DNA of 64,000 nucleotides, taken from JBGTSJ01 sp041940305 (GTDB lineage: Bacteria > Planctomycetota > Planctomycetia > Planctomycetales > Planctomycetaceae). Every line of letters starts with the position of its first letter. Positions within the stretch are counted from its first letter, which is position 1. The notes beneath the pieces are model-generated. The model was not told where the DNA came from. It saw only the letters and a list, made by a program, of their open reading frames with translations, and made no database searches. Both the position numbers and the translations under genes were made by a program. This document shows, piece by piece, positions 46,203-54,994 of this stretch. The stretch covers positions 1 to 64,000 of the forward strand of contig JBGTSJ010000009.1 in the NCBI GenBank assembly GCA_041940305.1. Reading direction: 5' to 3'.

Positions 46203-47039
46203 TTATGCGGCGCGACGTTGGGGAAGTGGGGCGGCGGGCTTTCCTTCGCGGCCGCGGCCCATCTTGCCGCTCCGCTGCTGCTCGAGGAATCCGATGAGCG
46301 TCGCCAGTTCGGACGGCAGTTCGGGGAATTCGTCCGTGAACTGCTGTTTGACGGCGTCCAGCGACTTGTGTTCGCGGAACAGCAGCCGGTATGCCTGCTT
46401 GATGCGCGAGATCGCCTCCGGGGCCATTCCAGAGCGCTGGAGTCCAACCAGGTTGATCGTGCGGACGCCGGGATCGTCGCTGCCGGCCCACATCATGTAG
46501 GGAGGCACATCGTGCGGCACGCGGCAGCCTCCGCTGACGAAGGCGAGCGTCCCGATCGTCGAAAAGTGGTGCACCACGGAGTTGCCGGACACGATGGCCC
46601 GGTCCTGTACGTGGACATGTCCCCCCAGCAGGACGCCGTTGACCAGGATGGTGTTGTTGAACACGTGGCAGTTGTGCGCGACGTGGGCATTGGACATCAG
46701 CAGATTCGAATTGCCGATGCGGGTGCAGCCGTCTTCCTTGTCGGCGCCGCGGTTGACGGTGACCCCTTCCCGAAACTGGTTGAGATCCCCGATTTCCACG
46801 CGCGTATCGGACCCGTGATACGTCTTGTCCTGTGGGTCGCCGCCGATGACGCAGTTGGGCCAGAAGCGGTTCTGCCGGCCGATCGTGGTGCGGCCGGCGA
46901 TCACGACGTGACTGTCGAGGACCGTGAAGTCGCCGATCGTCGCGTGCGGTCCGACCACGCAGAAGGGGCCGACCTGGACTTCGTCGCCGAGTTCAGCCCG
47001 GGGGTCTACACACGCCAGCGGAGAAATGCGCGTCGCCAT
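46203..47039 (-). CDS. lpxA: Acyl-ACP-UDP-N-acetylglucosamine O-acyltransferase
   Basis: A 278-residue left-handed beta-helix acyltransferase starting lipid A synthesis in the cytoplasm. Hexapeptide repeats run through about residues 8-180, with IGGDPQDKTYHG near 65-76, the catalytic His H122 in NAHVAHNCHV and SGNSVVHHFSTIG. The helical C-terminus (about 200-260) matches LpxA, and a short basic tail ends the protein. ATG 47039 has AGGAG about 8 bases upstream. It lies 113 bases after lpxC. If the next gene is GnnA, the acceptor may be a 2,3-diamino sugar nucleotide and the acyl link an amide. Confidence 0.94.
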   Translation of the reverse strand: MATRISPLACVDPRAELGDEVQVGPFCVVGPHATIGDFTVLDSHVVIAGRTTIGRQNRFWPNCVIGGDPQDKTYHGSDTRVEIGDLNQFREGVTVNRGADKEDGCTRIGNSNLLMSNAHVAHNCHVFNNTILVNGVLLGGHVHVQDRAIVSGNSVVHHFSTIGTLAFVSGGCRVPHDVPPYMMWAGSDDPGVRTINLVGLQRSGMAPEAISRIKQAYRLLFREHKSLDAVKQQFTDEFPELPSELATLIGFLEQQRSGKMGRGREGKPAAPLPQRRAA

Positions 47040-47152
47040 TCCTTGGCTCCTGTATCGCAAGCACGACCGGATCTCGCTCCGATCGCAGGGCGGGTTCCAC
47101 CGGGCGGATCATACGCCGCGATGGCCGATCCGGGCAACAACATCCGCCCGAA

Positions 47153-48025
47153 TCAGGCCGCGTATTCGCGTACAGCGGCAGAGATCGACGACATGCGTCG
47201 AATCAGGTCGTGATTATGCCGGTGCCCGCTGCGGACGGCGCGGACATCCGCCTGGAGATCCGCGGCTGCCAGCGCGAAATCGCCGATGCAGTCGAGGATT
47301 TTGTGCCGCACGCACTCGTCGGGCATCCGCAGCGCGTTGTCGATGGGCCGGCCGGCTGCGTCAAACACCAGCAGATCGCGGGACGTCGTGGTCATCCCGA
47401 TACCCTGCGCCCGGAGCGCCTGCACTTCGGATTCGAGGACAAACGTCCGTGCCGCGGCGATCTCCCTGAGGAACACTTCGGGCGTCAGCGACAGCGCCAG
47501 CTGCTGCGCCGGAATCACTCCGTGACTGTGAGCGAACTGGTACTCGATGTGCAGGCCGGCCGCGCCTCGAGGAGCGGCGGACAGAGCGGCGCCCGTGGCA
47601 TCATCTGTGATGGTGACCGTTTCGGCGGGAGCGAGACGGGCCGCGACCGCGGACTGGGCGACCGGCATGGCCGTCATCAGCGCATCCGCAAAGATGCGGG
47701 CCGAGCCGTCGCCGTTGGGGCACTCAGGGGCGTTCAGCCGCACGAGGCAGTTGTCTATCTGCAATCCCGCCAGCGCCGCCAGCACATGCTCCACGACTTC
47801 CACGCGCACACCGTTGCGCGCGATCACGGTGCGCCTGGATTCGGGGACGACGTATTCGATGCGGGCCGGGATGCGGACCGGCTCGATGACGTCCATGCGC
47901 TGGAAAACGATGCCGTGGAATTCCGGGGCAGGGAGAAACTCCAGCGCCACTTCGATGCCGCTGAACAGTCCCCGGCCCTTCACCTGGGCCCGTTGCTCGA
48001 TCGTGCGTTGTCGGCGGAAAGGCAT
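47153..48025 (-). CDS. lpxC: UDP-3-O-acyl-N-acetylglucosamine deacetylase
   Basis: A 290-residue Zn-dependent deacetylase, the committed step of lipid A synthesis. It has the VEHVLAAL zinc helix with E79 and H80, and the C-terminal CVRHKILDCIGDF motif with H241 and D245. A final His in SGHRHNH (about 268) completes the usual set. The N-terminus RRQRTIEQRAQVKGRGLFSG matches family members. It is one of the three envelope genes in the unit, with a perfect 15-bp hairpin upstream in the ompH-lpxC gap. All metal ligands are present. Confidence 0.95.
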   Translation of the reverse strand: MPFRRQRTIEQRAQVKGRGLFSGIEVALEFLPAPEFHGIVFQRMDVIEPVRIPARIEYVVPESRRTVIARNGVRVEVVEHVLAALAGLQIDNCLVRLNAPECPNGDGSARIFADALMTAMPVAQSAVAARLAPAETVTITDDATGAALSAAPRGAAGLHIEYQFAHSHGVIPAQQLALSLTPEVFLREIAAARTFVLESEVQALRAQGIGMTTTSRDLLVFDAAGRPIDNALRMPDECVRHKILDCIGDFALAAADLQADVRAVRSGHRHNHDLIRRMSSISAAVREYAA

Positions 48026-48084
48026 GCTGACCCCATTTCATCCTGGTTCCGCGGGAAGCGGAACGAACTTCGGCTCCGCGCAAG

Positions 48085-48118
48085 CACACGGGTGGACGGA
48101 ATGCCGTCCACCCGTGTG
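48085..48118 (-). promoter_or_regulatory. Perfect 15-bp hairpin between ompH and lpxC
   Basis: CACACGGGTGGACGG (48085-48099) and its exact complement (48104-48118) enclose a four-base loop. It is 28 bases after the ompH stop and 60 bases before the lpxC start. There is no T-run on the minus strand, so it is more likely an RNA processing or stability element, or a Rho-linked attenuator, than a simple terminator. Confidence 0.65.
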
Positions 48119-48145
48119 GAGCCTGACCCTGTCTGCAACCGTTGA

Positions 48146-48823
48146 CTAATTGCGTCGCGTGCCGGTCGGCGCGGTGGCCGTGCCGGCGGGAGCGGCGGTG
48201 CGTCCGGCCGTCTTCCGATACTCGCCGTTGAGGAAGTTGAGAATCGGGTCCGTCAGGTCATCCTCGGCGCGGTGGAACACGACCGGGCGGTTCATGCTCT
48301 GGATGATCTCCTGCGGGTTCTCCGCGTCCTCCACCTTGTCGCGGTTAAATCGCATGATGAGCGTGTACTTGTAGTACCGTGCATACTTCTGCACGGCGTC
48401 CTGCACTTCGAGGTACACGGTCTTGTAGATGTCGGCTTCCGCCCGCAGGAAGTCCCGCTGCTTCATCTTGCGGAACGTCTCCAGTTCGGCCGACTTGGAG
48501 ACCAGGCTCTGCTCCAGTGCGGTGTACTCCGCACTTCCCTCGGTCAGTGTGCCGCTGGTGAGCTGCGCCTGAATCTTCTGCAACTCTTCGATCTTGAGCT
48601 TGGCGTCGGCGTCACTCGCTTCGACGTCGGCCCGCAGACCGTCGCTGAGCGTCTTGAACTTTTCGTAATCCTTGAAGACCTGCGCCATGTCGATGAGACC
48701 GACCTGGTGCGGCCCGGCGGCCGGCTGCGAGGCAGCTGTCTCTTGACCCACGCCGGTGCGGGTTCCGATCAACAGGCCGGCCAACAGCGCGGCGGCCACG
48801 GTTCCGACAATGAATCTTTTCAC
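48146..48823 (-). CDS. OmpH/Skp-family outer-membrane protein chaperone
   Basis: A 225-residue protein with a signal peptide (about 1-26). The mature start GLIDMAQVFKDYEKFK resembles the Skp/OmpH N-terminal strand and helix. A long coiled coil (about 55-145) forms the tentacle-like arms, and the C-terminal strand and Ala/Thr-rich tail follow. Skp trimers hold unfolded outer-membrane proteins in the periplasm. Start is GTG at 48823, with AAAGGAG about 10 bases upstream. It is the first gene of the lpxC-lpxA run, a common order in outer-membrane bacteria. Family is clear; whether its clients are beta-barrel proteins here is inferred. Confidence 0.88.
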   Translation of the reverse strand: MKRFIVGTVAAALLAGLLIGTRTGVGQETAASQPAAGPHQVGLIDMAQVFKDYEKFKTLSDGLRADVEASDADAKLKIEELQKIQAQLTSGTLTEGSAEYTALEQSLVSKSAELETFRKMKQRDFLRAEADIYKTVYLEVQDAVQKYARYYKYTLIMRFNRDKVEDAENPQEIIQSMNRPVVFHRAEDDLTDPILNFLNGEYRKTAGRTAAPAGTATAPTGTRRN

Positions 48824-49085
48824 GAGGGTCGCACTCCTTTGCTGGACGGAGGCCTGAGGACGGGAGGGGGCCGGCCGTCGCGAACGTCGCAGGCTTGCGG
48901 GAAGGGCGCTGCGAAAGTGGAAACGCGGCTCATCCTGCCGCGGAAAGGGCCGGGATTATGCACACGCTTCGAAATGCGTCAATATGAGTGTGCAGGAACA
49001 TGGCACGGAGGGTGCAAGAGGCAGTTCGCGCATCGGCCGGAATGCAACACGCCGTACCCCAATCATCACCGGCGCTGTGGCGACT

Positions 49086-49143
49086 TCTCTGCGTCCTCAG
49101 CGACCTCCGCGGTTCAATTCTTAACCGCAGAGGACGCGGAGGG
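49086..49143. repeat. Inverted repeat in the 48824-49210 gap
   Basis: CCTCCGCGGTT (49104-49114) and AACCGCAGAGGACGCGGAGG (49123-49142) form an imperfect palindrome; the left side also has TCTGCGTCCTCAGCG at 49088-49102 matching part of the same right arm. The 387-base gap between the coiled-coil gene and ompH holds no gene that I can support. The ompH promoter should lie in it. Confidence 0.5.
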
Positions 49144-49210
49144 GGTCGGGAATGCCGCAACTGCTTTCTTGCGTGATTTGCGTTTCTTGCGGCGATTGAA
49201 TCAGCGGCCA

Positions 49211-50593
49211 TCAGCCGGCGGGCCGCAAGCGCAGCAGGTTGTCGATTTCGGAGACCAGGTCGCGGATCAGGGACTCGGCCTCGTCCCGTTCGTGCCTGAG
49301 TTGGTCGCGGGCCGCCTGCCAGTGCTGCTCGCGTGCGGTGTTTTCGTGCGCGAGGCGGAGACAGCGATCCTCCCGTGCCTGGAGCCGTTCCTCGCGGGCC
49401 GCGATCGTCTCCAGCAGCGTGGCCCGTTCCTGTTCAAACGAGCGCCGCTCGTTGTGCAACTGCTGCTCTGCGGCCTGGATGATCAGCGTGCGTTCCTCGG
49501 CGACCGAGGACACAATCTCACCATCAACGGCTTCGAGCTGGCTCGCCAGTTGCTCCACTTGAGCCGAACGACGATCCAGTTCCTGCTCACGCAGCAGCAG
49601 GAGTTCGGCGCGGCGTCGGAATTCGGCTTCCTGGACGCGGCGCTGTTCTTCGCTCTCCCGCTGCTGCTCAACCAGCTCCTGCCGTTCGCCGGCCGCGATC
49701 TGAGCCAGCCGCTCCCGTTCGTCAGCCAGGTCCAGTTCGGCGCTGCGGCAGAGTGCTTCGCGCGTCTCGAGGAGCTCGCGGAATCGCCGGAGATGCGACA
49801 GGCGGAGCCGGATGCCGGTTTCCACCTCTTCCATCCAGACGTGCTGGGCCGCTTTCTGCCGGGCGATCTCGCGCTGACGCTCTTCCAGAGCGCTGCGGAG
49901 GCGGGCCAGGTGGTCCTCCTGGAACTTTGCCCGTTTCGCCAAATCGATCTCCCGCTGGCGAACGGCCGCTTCCCGCTGCTGCAGTTCCGCGGCCCGGTCA
50001 CGGTGCAAGTGCTCGATGGCTTCCCGTTGTTCGCGGCGTTCCTCCGCCTGGCGCCGCGACCACGCTTCAATCTCGGCGTCCAGTTCGGCTGACCGGCGAT
50101 CCAGGTCTTCCCGTTCGGCGGCAATCCGGACGTGTGCTGCTTCCGTTTCGCTCTGAAACTGGGCTTCGCGGGCGGCGTGCTGCTGCTCGCGAAGCGCGGA
50201 TGACTCCGCCAGCTGCGCTGACTGGTGGTCGAGGTCTGCGGTCCTGCGCCCAACGGCCTGCTCCTGTGCGACGAGCGATTGCTGCCGTTCATCCAGCTCG
50301 CGGGTGCGCTCTTCCAGTGCCTGCGCGGACTGATCTCGCTCCAACCGGAACGCCCGCTGTTCGCGTTCCAGCGCCGTCAACTGGCTATTGAGCGTTTGCT
50401 CGCGGCGGTCGAGTTCCGCCAGGTGGAGGCGCAGATCTTCGATGATCTGTGCGGCTTCGAGCAGTGCCTCGGCATCCTGATCGGGCGCCGGCGCTGAACT
50501 GAAATGCGGCCCGGGTGATGAAGGATCGCCACCTGTCGAAGGCCGGAGCGTGCGCGCAGCGGGCGTCGGTCGCGCTCCGGCGATATCGCTCAT
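49211..50593 (-). CDS. Long coiled-coil protein, function unknown
   Basis: A 460-residue protein. The first 35 residues are Pro/Ala-rich and unstructured; almost all of the rest is a continuous coiled coil (about 40-450) very rich in Glu, Arg, Gln and Ala, with heptads such as LEERTRELDERQQSL. There is no signal peptide and no transmembrane helix. The start at ATG 50593 follows AAAGGA about 9 bases upstream. It sits between trxA and ompH on the same strand, but long gaps suggest separate transcription. A structural or scaffolding role would fit, but there is no direct evidence. Confidence 0.75.
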   Translation of the reverse strand: MSDIAGARPTPAARTLRPSTGGDPSSPGPHFSSAPAPDQDAEALLEAAQIIEDLRLHLAELDRREQTLNSQLTALEREQRAFRLERDQSAQALEERTRELDERQQSLVAQEQAVGRRTADLDHQSAQLAESSALREQQHAAREAQFQSETEAAHVRIAAEREDLDRRSAELDAEIEAWSRRQAEERREQREAIEHLHRDRAAELQQREAAVRQREIDLAKRAKFQEDHLARLRSALEERQREIARQKAAQHVWMEEVETGIRLRLSHLRRFRELLETREALCRSAELDLADERERLAQIAAGERQELVEQQRESEEQRRVQEAEFRRRAELLLLREQELDRRSAQVEQLASQLEAVDGEIVSSVAEERTLIIQAAEQQLHNERRSFEQERATLLETIAAREERLQAREDRCLRLAHENTAREQHWQAARDQLRHERDEAESLIRDLVSEIDNLLRLRPAG

Positions 50594-50673
50594 CGGGAAT
50601 CCTTTCCCTCGACGCAGCGGCCCGGCCGTCACAGAGAAGACCGGGCCATGACATGTGTCGCGTCAGTCGTGAA

Positions 50674-51003
50674 TTACTGCACGTGCTTGCTGAGCATGGC
50701 TGTGATCTGCTGCTTGGGTACGGCGCCCATCAGCTGGTCGGCGACCTGCCCATCCTTGAACAGCAGCAGCGTGGGGATCGACTGGATGCGGTAGTTGATC
50801 GCAGATTGCCGCGCCTCGTCGGTGTTCACCTTCCCGACGCGGACCTTTCCCTGGTACTCGTTGGCGATCTCTTCGACGGTGGGGGCGATCATCCGGCAGG
50901 GACCGCACCACGGAGCCCAGAAGTCGACCAGCACCGGCTCCTTGCTCTCAAGGACCTCGGTCTGGAAATTCGCGTCGCTGAATTCAAGGACGTTGCCGGC
51001 CAT
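50674..51003 (-). CDS. trxA: Thioredoxin
   Basis: A 109-residue thioredoxin that reduces disulfides in cytoplasmic proteins. The active site W32-C33-G-P-C36 is intact, and the cis-Pro lies in IQSIPTLLLF (about 73-82), with the GAVPKQQI helix following. Length is exactly the family norm. GGGAGA lies a few bases before the ATG. It is 80 bases upstream of the coiled-coil gene on the same strand. Confidence 0.96.
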   Translation of the reverse strand: MAGNVLEFSDANFQTEVLESKEPVLVDFWAPWCGPCRMIAPTVEEIANEYQGKVRVGKVNTDEARQSAINYRIQSIPTLLLFKDGQVADQLMGAVPKQQITAMLSKHVQ

Positions 51004-51164
51004 GATATGTCTCCCTCAATGCGGTTCGCGGCGATGGGTCGTTCTGAGTTGCCGGGGGATTATTATGCACCCCTCCCACCCTGTCAACGGGCGATCCGGG
51101 TCCACCCGATGCCGCAAGTTTCGTCGCGGCAATCAATTGCGACTGAACGAGCACTGGCCGCGGG

Positions 51165-52325
51165 TTACGTCGCGGGAACCTGGACACGGCGTGGAGACCG
51201 TCTCGCTCCCGCCGGAAGCAGATCCGGAAACGAACCGTAGCCGAAAAACACGCGCTCTGCGAACGCCTGCAGAAACGGCTGACGCATGACCGCACAGGCG
51301 GCCTCCACCATCCACGGAGACTGCATCCGGTCCCAGGTATAGCGCAGCATTTGCCTTCGGCGGAACCGGGCCCGCAGTTGAGCCCCGTCATACGAACGCA
51401 GTGCGGAGGCGTCCCCCGATCGCACATACCGTTCGGCAACCGACGCCGCCAGTTCCGACAGGCGCATGCAGCCGTCAAACCCGCCGGCCGTCAATGGAGA
51501 GACCGCCCCGGCCGCGTCTCCCACCAGCATGCCGCGCTCGTTCGCCAAACGGGGCAGGACGCCCCCGATGGGAATGCGGCCGCTGCGATGCTCCCGGAAT
51601 CGGGCCCCTTTGAGATTGATGACCTCTCCCGCCCTCTCATTGAATTCCTTCAACGCCGCCAGAGGCTGGAATCGGCGTGCGTCTCCGCCGACTCCCAGAT
51701 GCGCTTCTTCACCATCGCAGGCAGCCCATGCCAGATAGCCCGGCGCCAATCTTGGATCGAGGAAGCAATGCAGCCGCGGCGGTCCCGGCACTCCGCTATG
51801 CACGTTTTCCACGCCGACGATCCAGCGCCGGTTCTGGCTTAACCCGAGATCGCCCGCCACGCGGGACCGCGCGCCGTCGGCCGCCACAATGAACCGCGTT
51901 TGCAGCGGACGCGTCTCCTGCCGCAGTTGCAGATTCACCGTCAGGTGCTGGGGTCCCGCTTCGTACCCGGCATAGCTGGTTTCCAGCAGCACCTGCACGC
52001 CGGCCTCTCGGCACTGGCGGAGCACGTCGCAGTACAGCGGGCCCATCCGGCCGATGCGAAACTCGGTATGCTCGCTCTCCAGTTGCAGCGGCACGCCGCG
52101 CGGCGAGTACAGCGTGACGCTCCGAATCGCCGGCCCCAGACAGTTCGCCGGGAACTCAAAGTCGTCCAGCGTCCGCTTGACGAAGATCCCCGTCGTATGA
52201 ATGCCGTATGACAGCGAGGGCTTGCGGTCGATCAAACAGACCTGCAGACCCGATTCCCCGAGCAGACGGGCGGTCTGCAACCCCGCCAGCCCCGCCCCCA
52301 CCACCAGTACGTCGCATCGGTCCAT
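51165..52325 (-). CDS. FAD-dependent oxidoreductase, geranylgeranyl-reductase-like
   Basis: A 386-residue flavoprotein of the p-hydroxybenzoate hydroxylase/geranylgeranyl reductase type. The dinucleotide-binding loop VVGAGLAGLQTARLL begins near residue 8, and the second FAD motif GDAAGAVSPLTAGGFDGCM lies near 278. The central strand ADGARSRV (about 145) is also typical. It probably reduces prenyl double bonds or hydroxylates a quinone-like substrate, but the substrate is not known. The ATG at 52325 is preceded by AGGAG at 7 bases, which rules out the longer frame to 52415. The upstream gene is divergent. Confidence 0.88.
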   Translation of the reverse strand: MDRCDVLVVGAGLAGLQTARLLGESGLQVCLIDRKPSLSYGIHTTGIFVKRTLDDFEFPANCLGPAIRSVTLYSPRGVPLQLESEHTEFRIGRMGPLYCDVLRQCREAGVQVLLETSYAGYEAGPQHLTVNLQLRQETRPLQTRFIVAADGARSRVAGDLGLSQNRRWIVGVENVHSGVPGPPRLHCFLDPRLAPGYLAWAACDGEEAHLGVGGDARRFQPLAALKEFNERAGEVINLKGARFREHRSGRIPIGGVLPRLANERGMLVGDAAGAVSPLTAGGFDGCMRLSELAASVAERYVRSGDASALRSYDGAQLRARFRRRQMLRYTWDRMQSPWMVEAACAVMRQPFLQAFAERVFFGYGSFPDLLPAGARRSPRRVQVPAT

Positions 52326-52534
52326 GGCCCGCTCCTGTTGTTGAGCCTTCAGCATCGCACGCCCTCCCATGCACCGCAATCCCAACCGCAAAGACAGACC
52401 ACGGATAACGTTCACACGAGGTTCAACTGCGTCTGCCTGTGTGCAGTTGTGTTCGCTTGTATCGCGGGGTGCGTCCGGGCAGACTGGTCTCGTCCTGTGG
52501 TTTTGCGGAACACCGAATCTTCTCGGGAGGGGCC

Positions 52535-53272
52535 ATGCGAACCTGCCTTCTGCTGTGCGGTTGCCTGCTGTTCGTGCTCGCGGGCGATCTCTTCGCCGAT
52601 GATCCGCCCGAAGCCGCCGCCGCTGACGCCGAGGCCGATGCTGAGGTGACTGTCACGGAAAAGTGGACCGTTCTGTACACAGCCGGCCGCAGAACCCAGG
52701 GGGTCCGTCCCCTGCCGCCCAACGGGAAGATCCAGCCTCTCCCCGATCTGAAATTCACGGGACCCGAACCCGGTCACCCCTTCGTTCTCGGAGAGTTCGC
52801 CGCCGACGGCCAATGGGGCATCGCTGACGGCGGCATCGTCCGCGTCAACGGCAACAACGCCGCTCTCAAGCTGGGACGCGCCGAGAACTTTGAACTCGAC
52901 GGCACGCTGGAGTTGGGAGACGAAGGAGGATGGTTTCTGCTGGTGGGGTGGAACGAAGGCCGCGGCTACTCCATCATCAACATCGGCTTCCGCGAAAGCC
53001 CCAGCCCCTGGTTCATCACCGAGTATCGCGGCGGCGCGGCGATCGCCGAAGCGCATGAGCACATCACGCACCACGCCTGGCGCGACGCCCAGCCGCTGAA
53101 CCTGACTGTCAAAGACAAGGTGCTGAACCTGCACGTGGGCAAGGTGCATGTGCTGCAGGACCAGCAGTTGGCGCAGTACAGTGTGGGGGACGTGATTCTC
53201 GGCGTATACGACACACGCTACGGTCCGCGCCCGGTCCGCATCCGGGCGCTGCGCATCCGGGCATTGGAATAG
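52535..53272 (+). CDS. Exported protein of unknown function (DUF1080-like fold possible)
   Basis: A 245-residue protein. GGGAGGGG just before ATG 52535 fixes the start. It has a signal peptide (about 1-21) and an Ala/Asp/Glu-rich linker (about 22-45). The rest is beta-rich, with ENFELDGTLELGDEGGWFLLVGW and a strand ending IRALRIRALE, the pattern seen in laminin-G/DUF1080-type sandwiches. No catalytic residues are identified. It is divergent from the FAD oxidoreductase gene. The fold is a guess; the exported nature is more certain. Confidence 0.72.
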   Translation: MRTCLLLCGCLLFVLAGDLFADDPPEAAAADAEADAEVTVTEKWTVLYTAGRRTQGVRPLPPNGKIQPLPDLKFTGPEPGHPFVLGEFAADGQWGIADGGIVRVNGNNAALKLGRAENFELDGTLELGDEGGWFLLVGWNEGRGYSIINIGFRESPSPWFITEYRGGAAIAEAHEHITHHAWRDAQPLNLTVKDKVLNLHVGKVHVLQDQQLAQYSVGDVILGVYDTRYGPRPVRIRALRIRALE

Positions 53273-53327
53273 AAGGACGGTACGCACTCGTCGTACTTCG
53301 CGCTTCTGCGAACCGCTTCCGCACGTC

Positions 53328-53642
53328 ATGCACGACGATATTCGACACAGCGGACTTCGGGGTGCGCTACCTCAGCGGAGGAGAAACCGGGAACTTGACG
53401 ACTCTGCCGCAGCGCGGCCATTCACTCATCTCACACGCGCTGCCGGTGCCTTCAACCTGTTCGTCGGCACGGTATTCGTTGTGACAAGCGCCTCTTTGAC
53501 TCATGTCGCAGTAACGACGCCAGCGCGAACCGAGGAGTTGTGGCGAGCCTCCGTGGCGACAACTCTGACCTTCACTCTTCCTATCGCTGGAATTGGTATA
53601 TACCTGATCTGGTGGTCCGTTCGGCAGCGTCCATGGAAGTAG
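53328..53642 (+). CDS. Small two-helix membrane protein, unknown function
   Basis: A 104-residue protein with two hydrophobic helices (about 42-62 and 75-95, separated by a short TTPARTEELW loop) and a basic C-terminus RQRPWK. The N-terminal 35 residues are polar. No clear ribosome binding site is seen before ATG 53328, and base composition is lower in GC than in neighbours, so either a real small gene or a chance frame is possible. The hydrophobic pattern argues for a real gene. It precedes the M20 peptidase gene by 46 bases. Confidence 0.5.
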   Translation: MHDDIRHSGLRGALPQRRRNRELDDSAAARPFTHLTRAAGAFNLFVGTVFVVTSASLTHVAVTTPARTEELWRASVATTLTFTLPIAGIGIYLIWWSVRQRPWK

Positions 53643-53688
53643 TTGAACGTACCAAGTGTAATTCCAGGTCTCCTTTCTTGATTGCTCA

Positions 53689-54870
53689 ATGCCTCAAAAC
53701 CATCCGGACCCGGTCTCATTGCTGCAGCAGCTCGTTGCCATTCCCAGCGTGAACCCGATGGGTCGCGATGTCAGCGGTGAGATCTACTTCGAAGGCAGAA
53801 TGACTGAGTACCTCGTCCGCTTCTTTCAGCAGCTCGGCGTCGAGGTCGCAACGGACGACGTTTTCGATGGCCGTGCTAATGTGCTGGCTCGTGTTCCGGG
53901 TGCGGACGGCGCCCCGGTGATTCTGCTGGATGCCCATCAGGACACCGTCCCCATTGATGGGATGACGATTCCGCCATTCGAGCCGGTGATCGAAGGGGAC
54001 CGGCTCTACGGCCGCGGGGCGTGCGACGTCAAAGGGGGCATGGCGGCGATGCTGTCGGCATTCGCCCGGCTGGCGCACGAGCGGCCGGCCGGCGCCCCGA
54101 CCGTCATCATGTGCTGCACCTGTGATGAAGAGGCCACCGCTGCCGGAGCCGGACGACTGGCCGACCACTGGCGATCCGGCGCGAGCGGCGACTGGTGGAT
54201 GCAGCGCCCCGATCTGTGCATCGTCGCCGAGCCGACGGAACTCGATGTCGTGGTGGCCCACCGCGGGGCTTCCCGCTGGAAGATCCGCACCACCGGCCGC
54301 GCCTGCCACAGTTCCGATCCATCGCAGGGCGTCAACGCCATCTACAAGATGGGGCACATCCTCACGGCGCTGGAAGAATACGCGATGCAGTTGCCCGGGC
54401 GTGTCACACCACATCCGTTGTGCGGCGGCGCCACGCTGAGCGTGGGCCGCATCGAAGGGGGCGTGAGCGTCAACACCGTCCCCGACGAATGCACGATCGA
54501 GATCGACCGCCGCGTCATCCCCGGCGAGGACGGCTGGACGGCCATCCATGACGTGGAAGCGTTCCTGCGAGAGCGGACGAATGTCGATTTCGAGATGCTC
54601 CCTCCGTGGCTCGTTGGCGAGGCGCTCTCCGATGAGCGCAATGCTCCACTCGCGCAGCGGCTGCTGTCGGCCGTCGAACAGGTCGCCGGACCGCATCGAC
54701 TCGTCGGCGTCCCCTACGGCACCAACGGCTCCCGCTTCGACGCCGCCGGCGTCCCGACCGTCGTATTCGGCCCCGGCTCCATCGCTCAGGCCCACACGAA
54801 GGACGAGTGGATCTCGATCAGCCAGCTGCGCCAGGCCGCCGACATCTACTACCGCGCCTGCCTCATTTAG
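53689..54870 (+). CDS. M20-family metallopeptidase (ArgE/DapE-like)
   Basis: A 393-residue di-zinc amidohydrolase or peptidase. Ligands are seen in LDAHQDTVP (H and D, about 86-90), RGACDVKGG (D about 113), CDEEATAAG (catalytic and binding Glu, about 146-147), AEPTELD and the C-terminal H of AQAHTKDEW (about 370). A dimerisation domain lies between about 195 and 310. Such enzymes act on acetyl-ornithine, succinyl-diaminopimelate or small peptides; the precise substrate is not resolvable. There is no signal peptide, so it should be cytoplasmic. The downstream gap carries a repeat before the ClpP-like gene. Confidence 0.9.
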   Translation: MPQNHPDPVSLLQQLVAIPSVNPMGRDVSGEIYFEGRMTEYLVRFFQQLGVEVATDDVFDGRANVLARVPGADGAPVILLDAHQDTVPIDGMTIPPFEPVIEGDRLYGRGACDVKGGMAAMLSAFARLAHERPAGAPTVIMCCTCDEEATAAGAGRLADHWRSGASGDWWMQRPDLCIVAEPTELDVVVAHRGASRWKIRTTGRACHSSDPSQGVNAIYKMGHILTALEEYAMQLPGRVTPHPLCGGATLSVGRIEGGVSVNTVPDECTIEIDRRVIPGEDGWTAIHDVEAFLRERTNVDFEMLPPWLVGEALSDERNAPLAQRLLSAVEQVAGPHRLVGVPYGTNGSRFDAAGVPTVVFGPGSIAQAHTKDEWISISQLRQAADIYYRACLI

Positions 54871-54930
54871 CCACGTTTAGCCGCGACCCGCCACAGGAGC
54901 GCCTCCTCGACGCCCGCTCCCTTCTGCCTC

Positions 54931-54970
54931 CGCGTCAATCCGCCTAATCTGCGTCATCCGCGGCCCCCTT
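54931..54970 (+). repeat. Repeat unit upstream of the ClpP-like gene
   Basis: A 40-base unit with CGCGTCAATCCGCC at its start and GCGTCATCCGCGGCCCC near its end. It matches 55701-55740 in about 34 of 40 positions, and its reverse complement matches 55583-55610. The two forward copies end 24 and 10 bases before the start codons at 54995 and 55751. Confidence 0.75.
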
Positions 54971-54994
54971 TCTCCCCACGTCCCAACCAGGCCC

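Noticed and set aside
48272..50092. Very long open frame on the plus strand (606 codons)
   Set aside because: It is the reverse-strand shadow of ompH and of the coiled-coil gene. Both have good starts, ribosome binding sites and family or coiled-coil patterns; the shadow has none.
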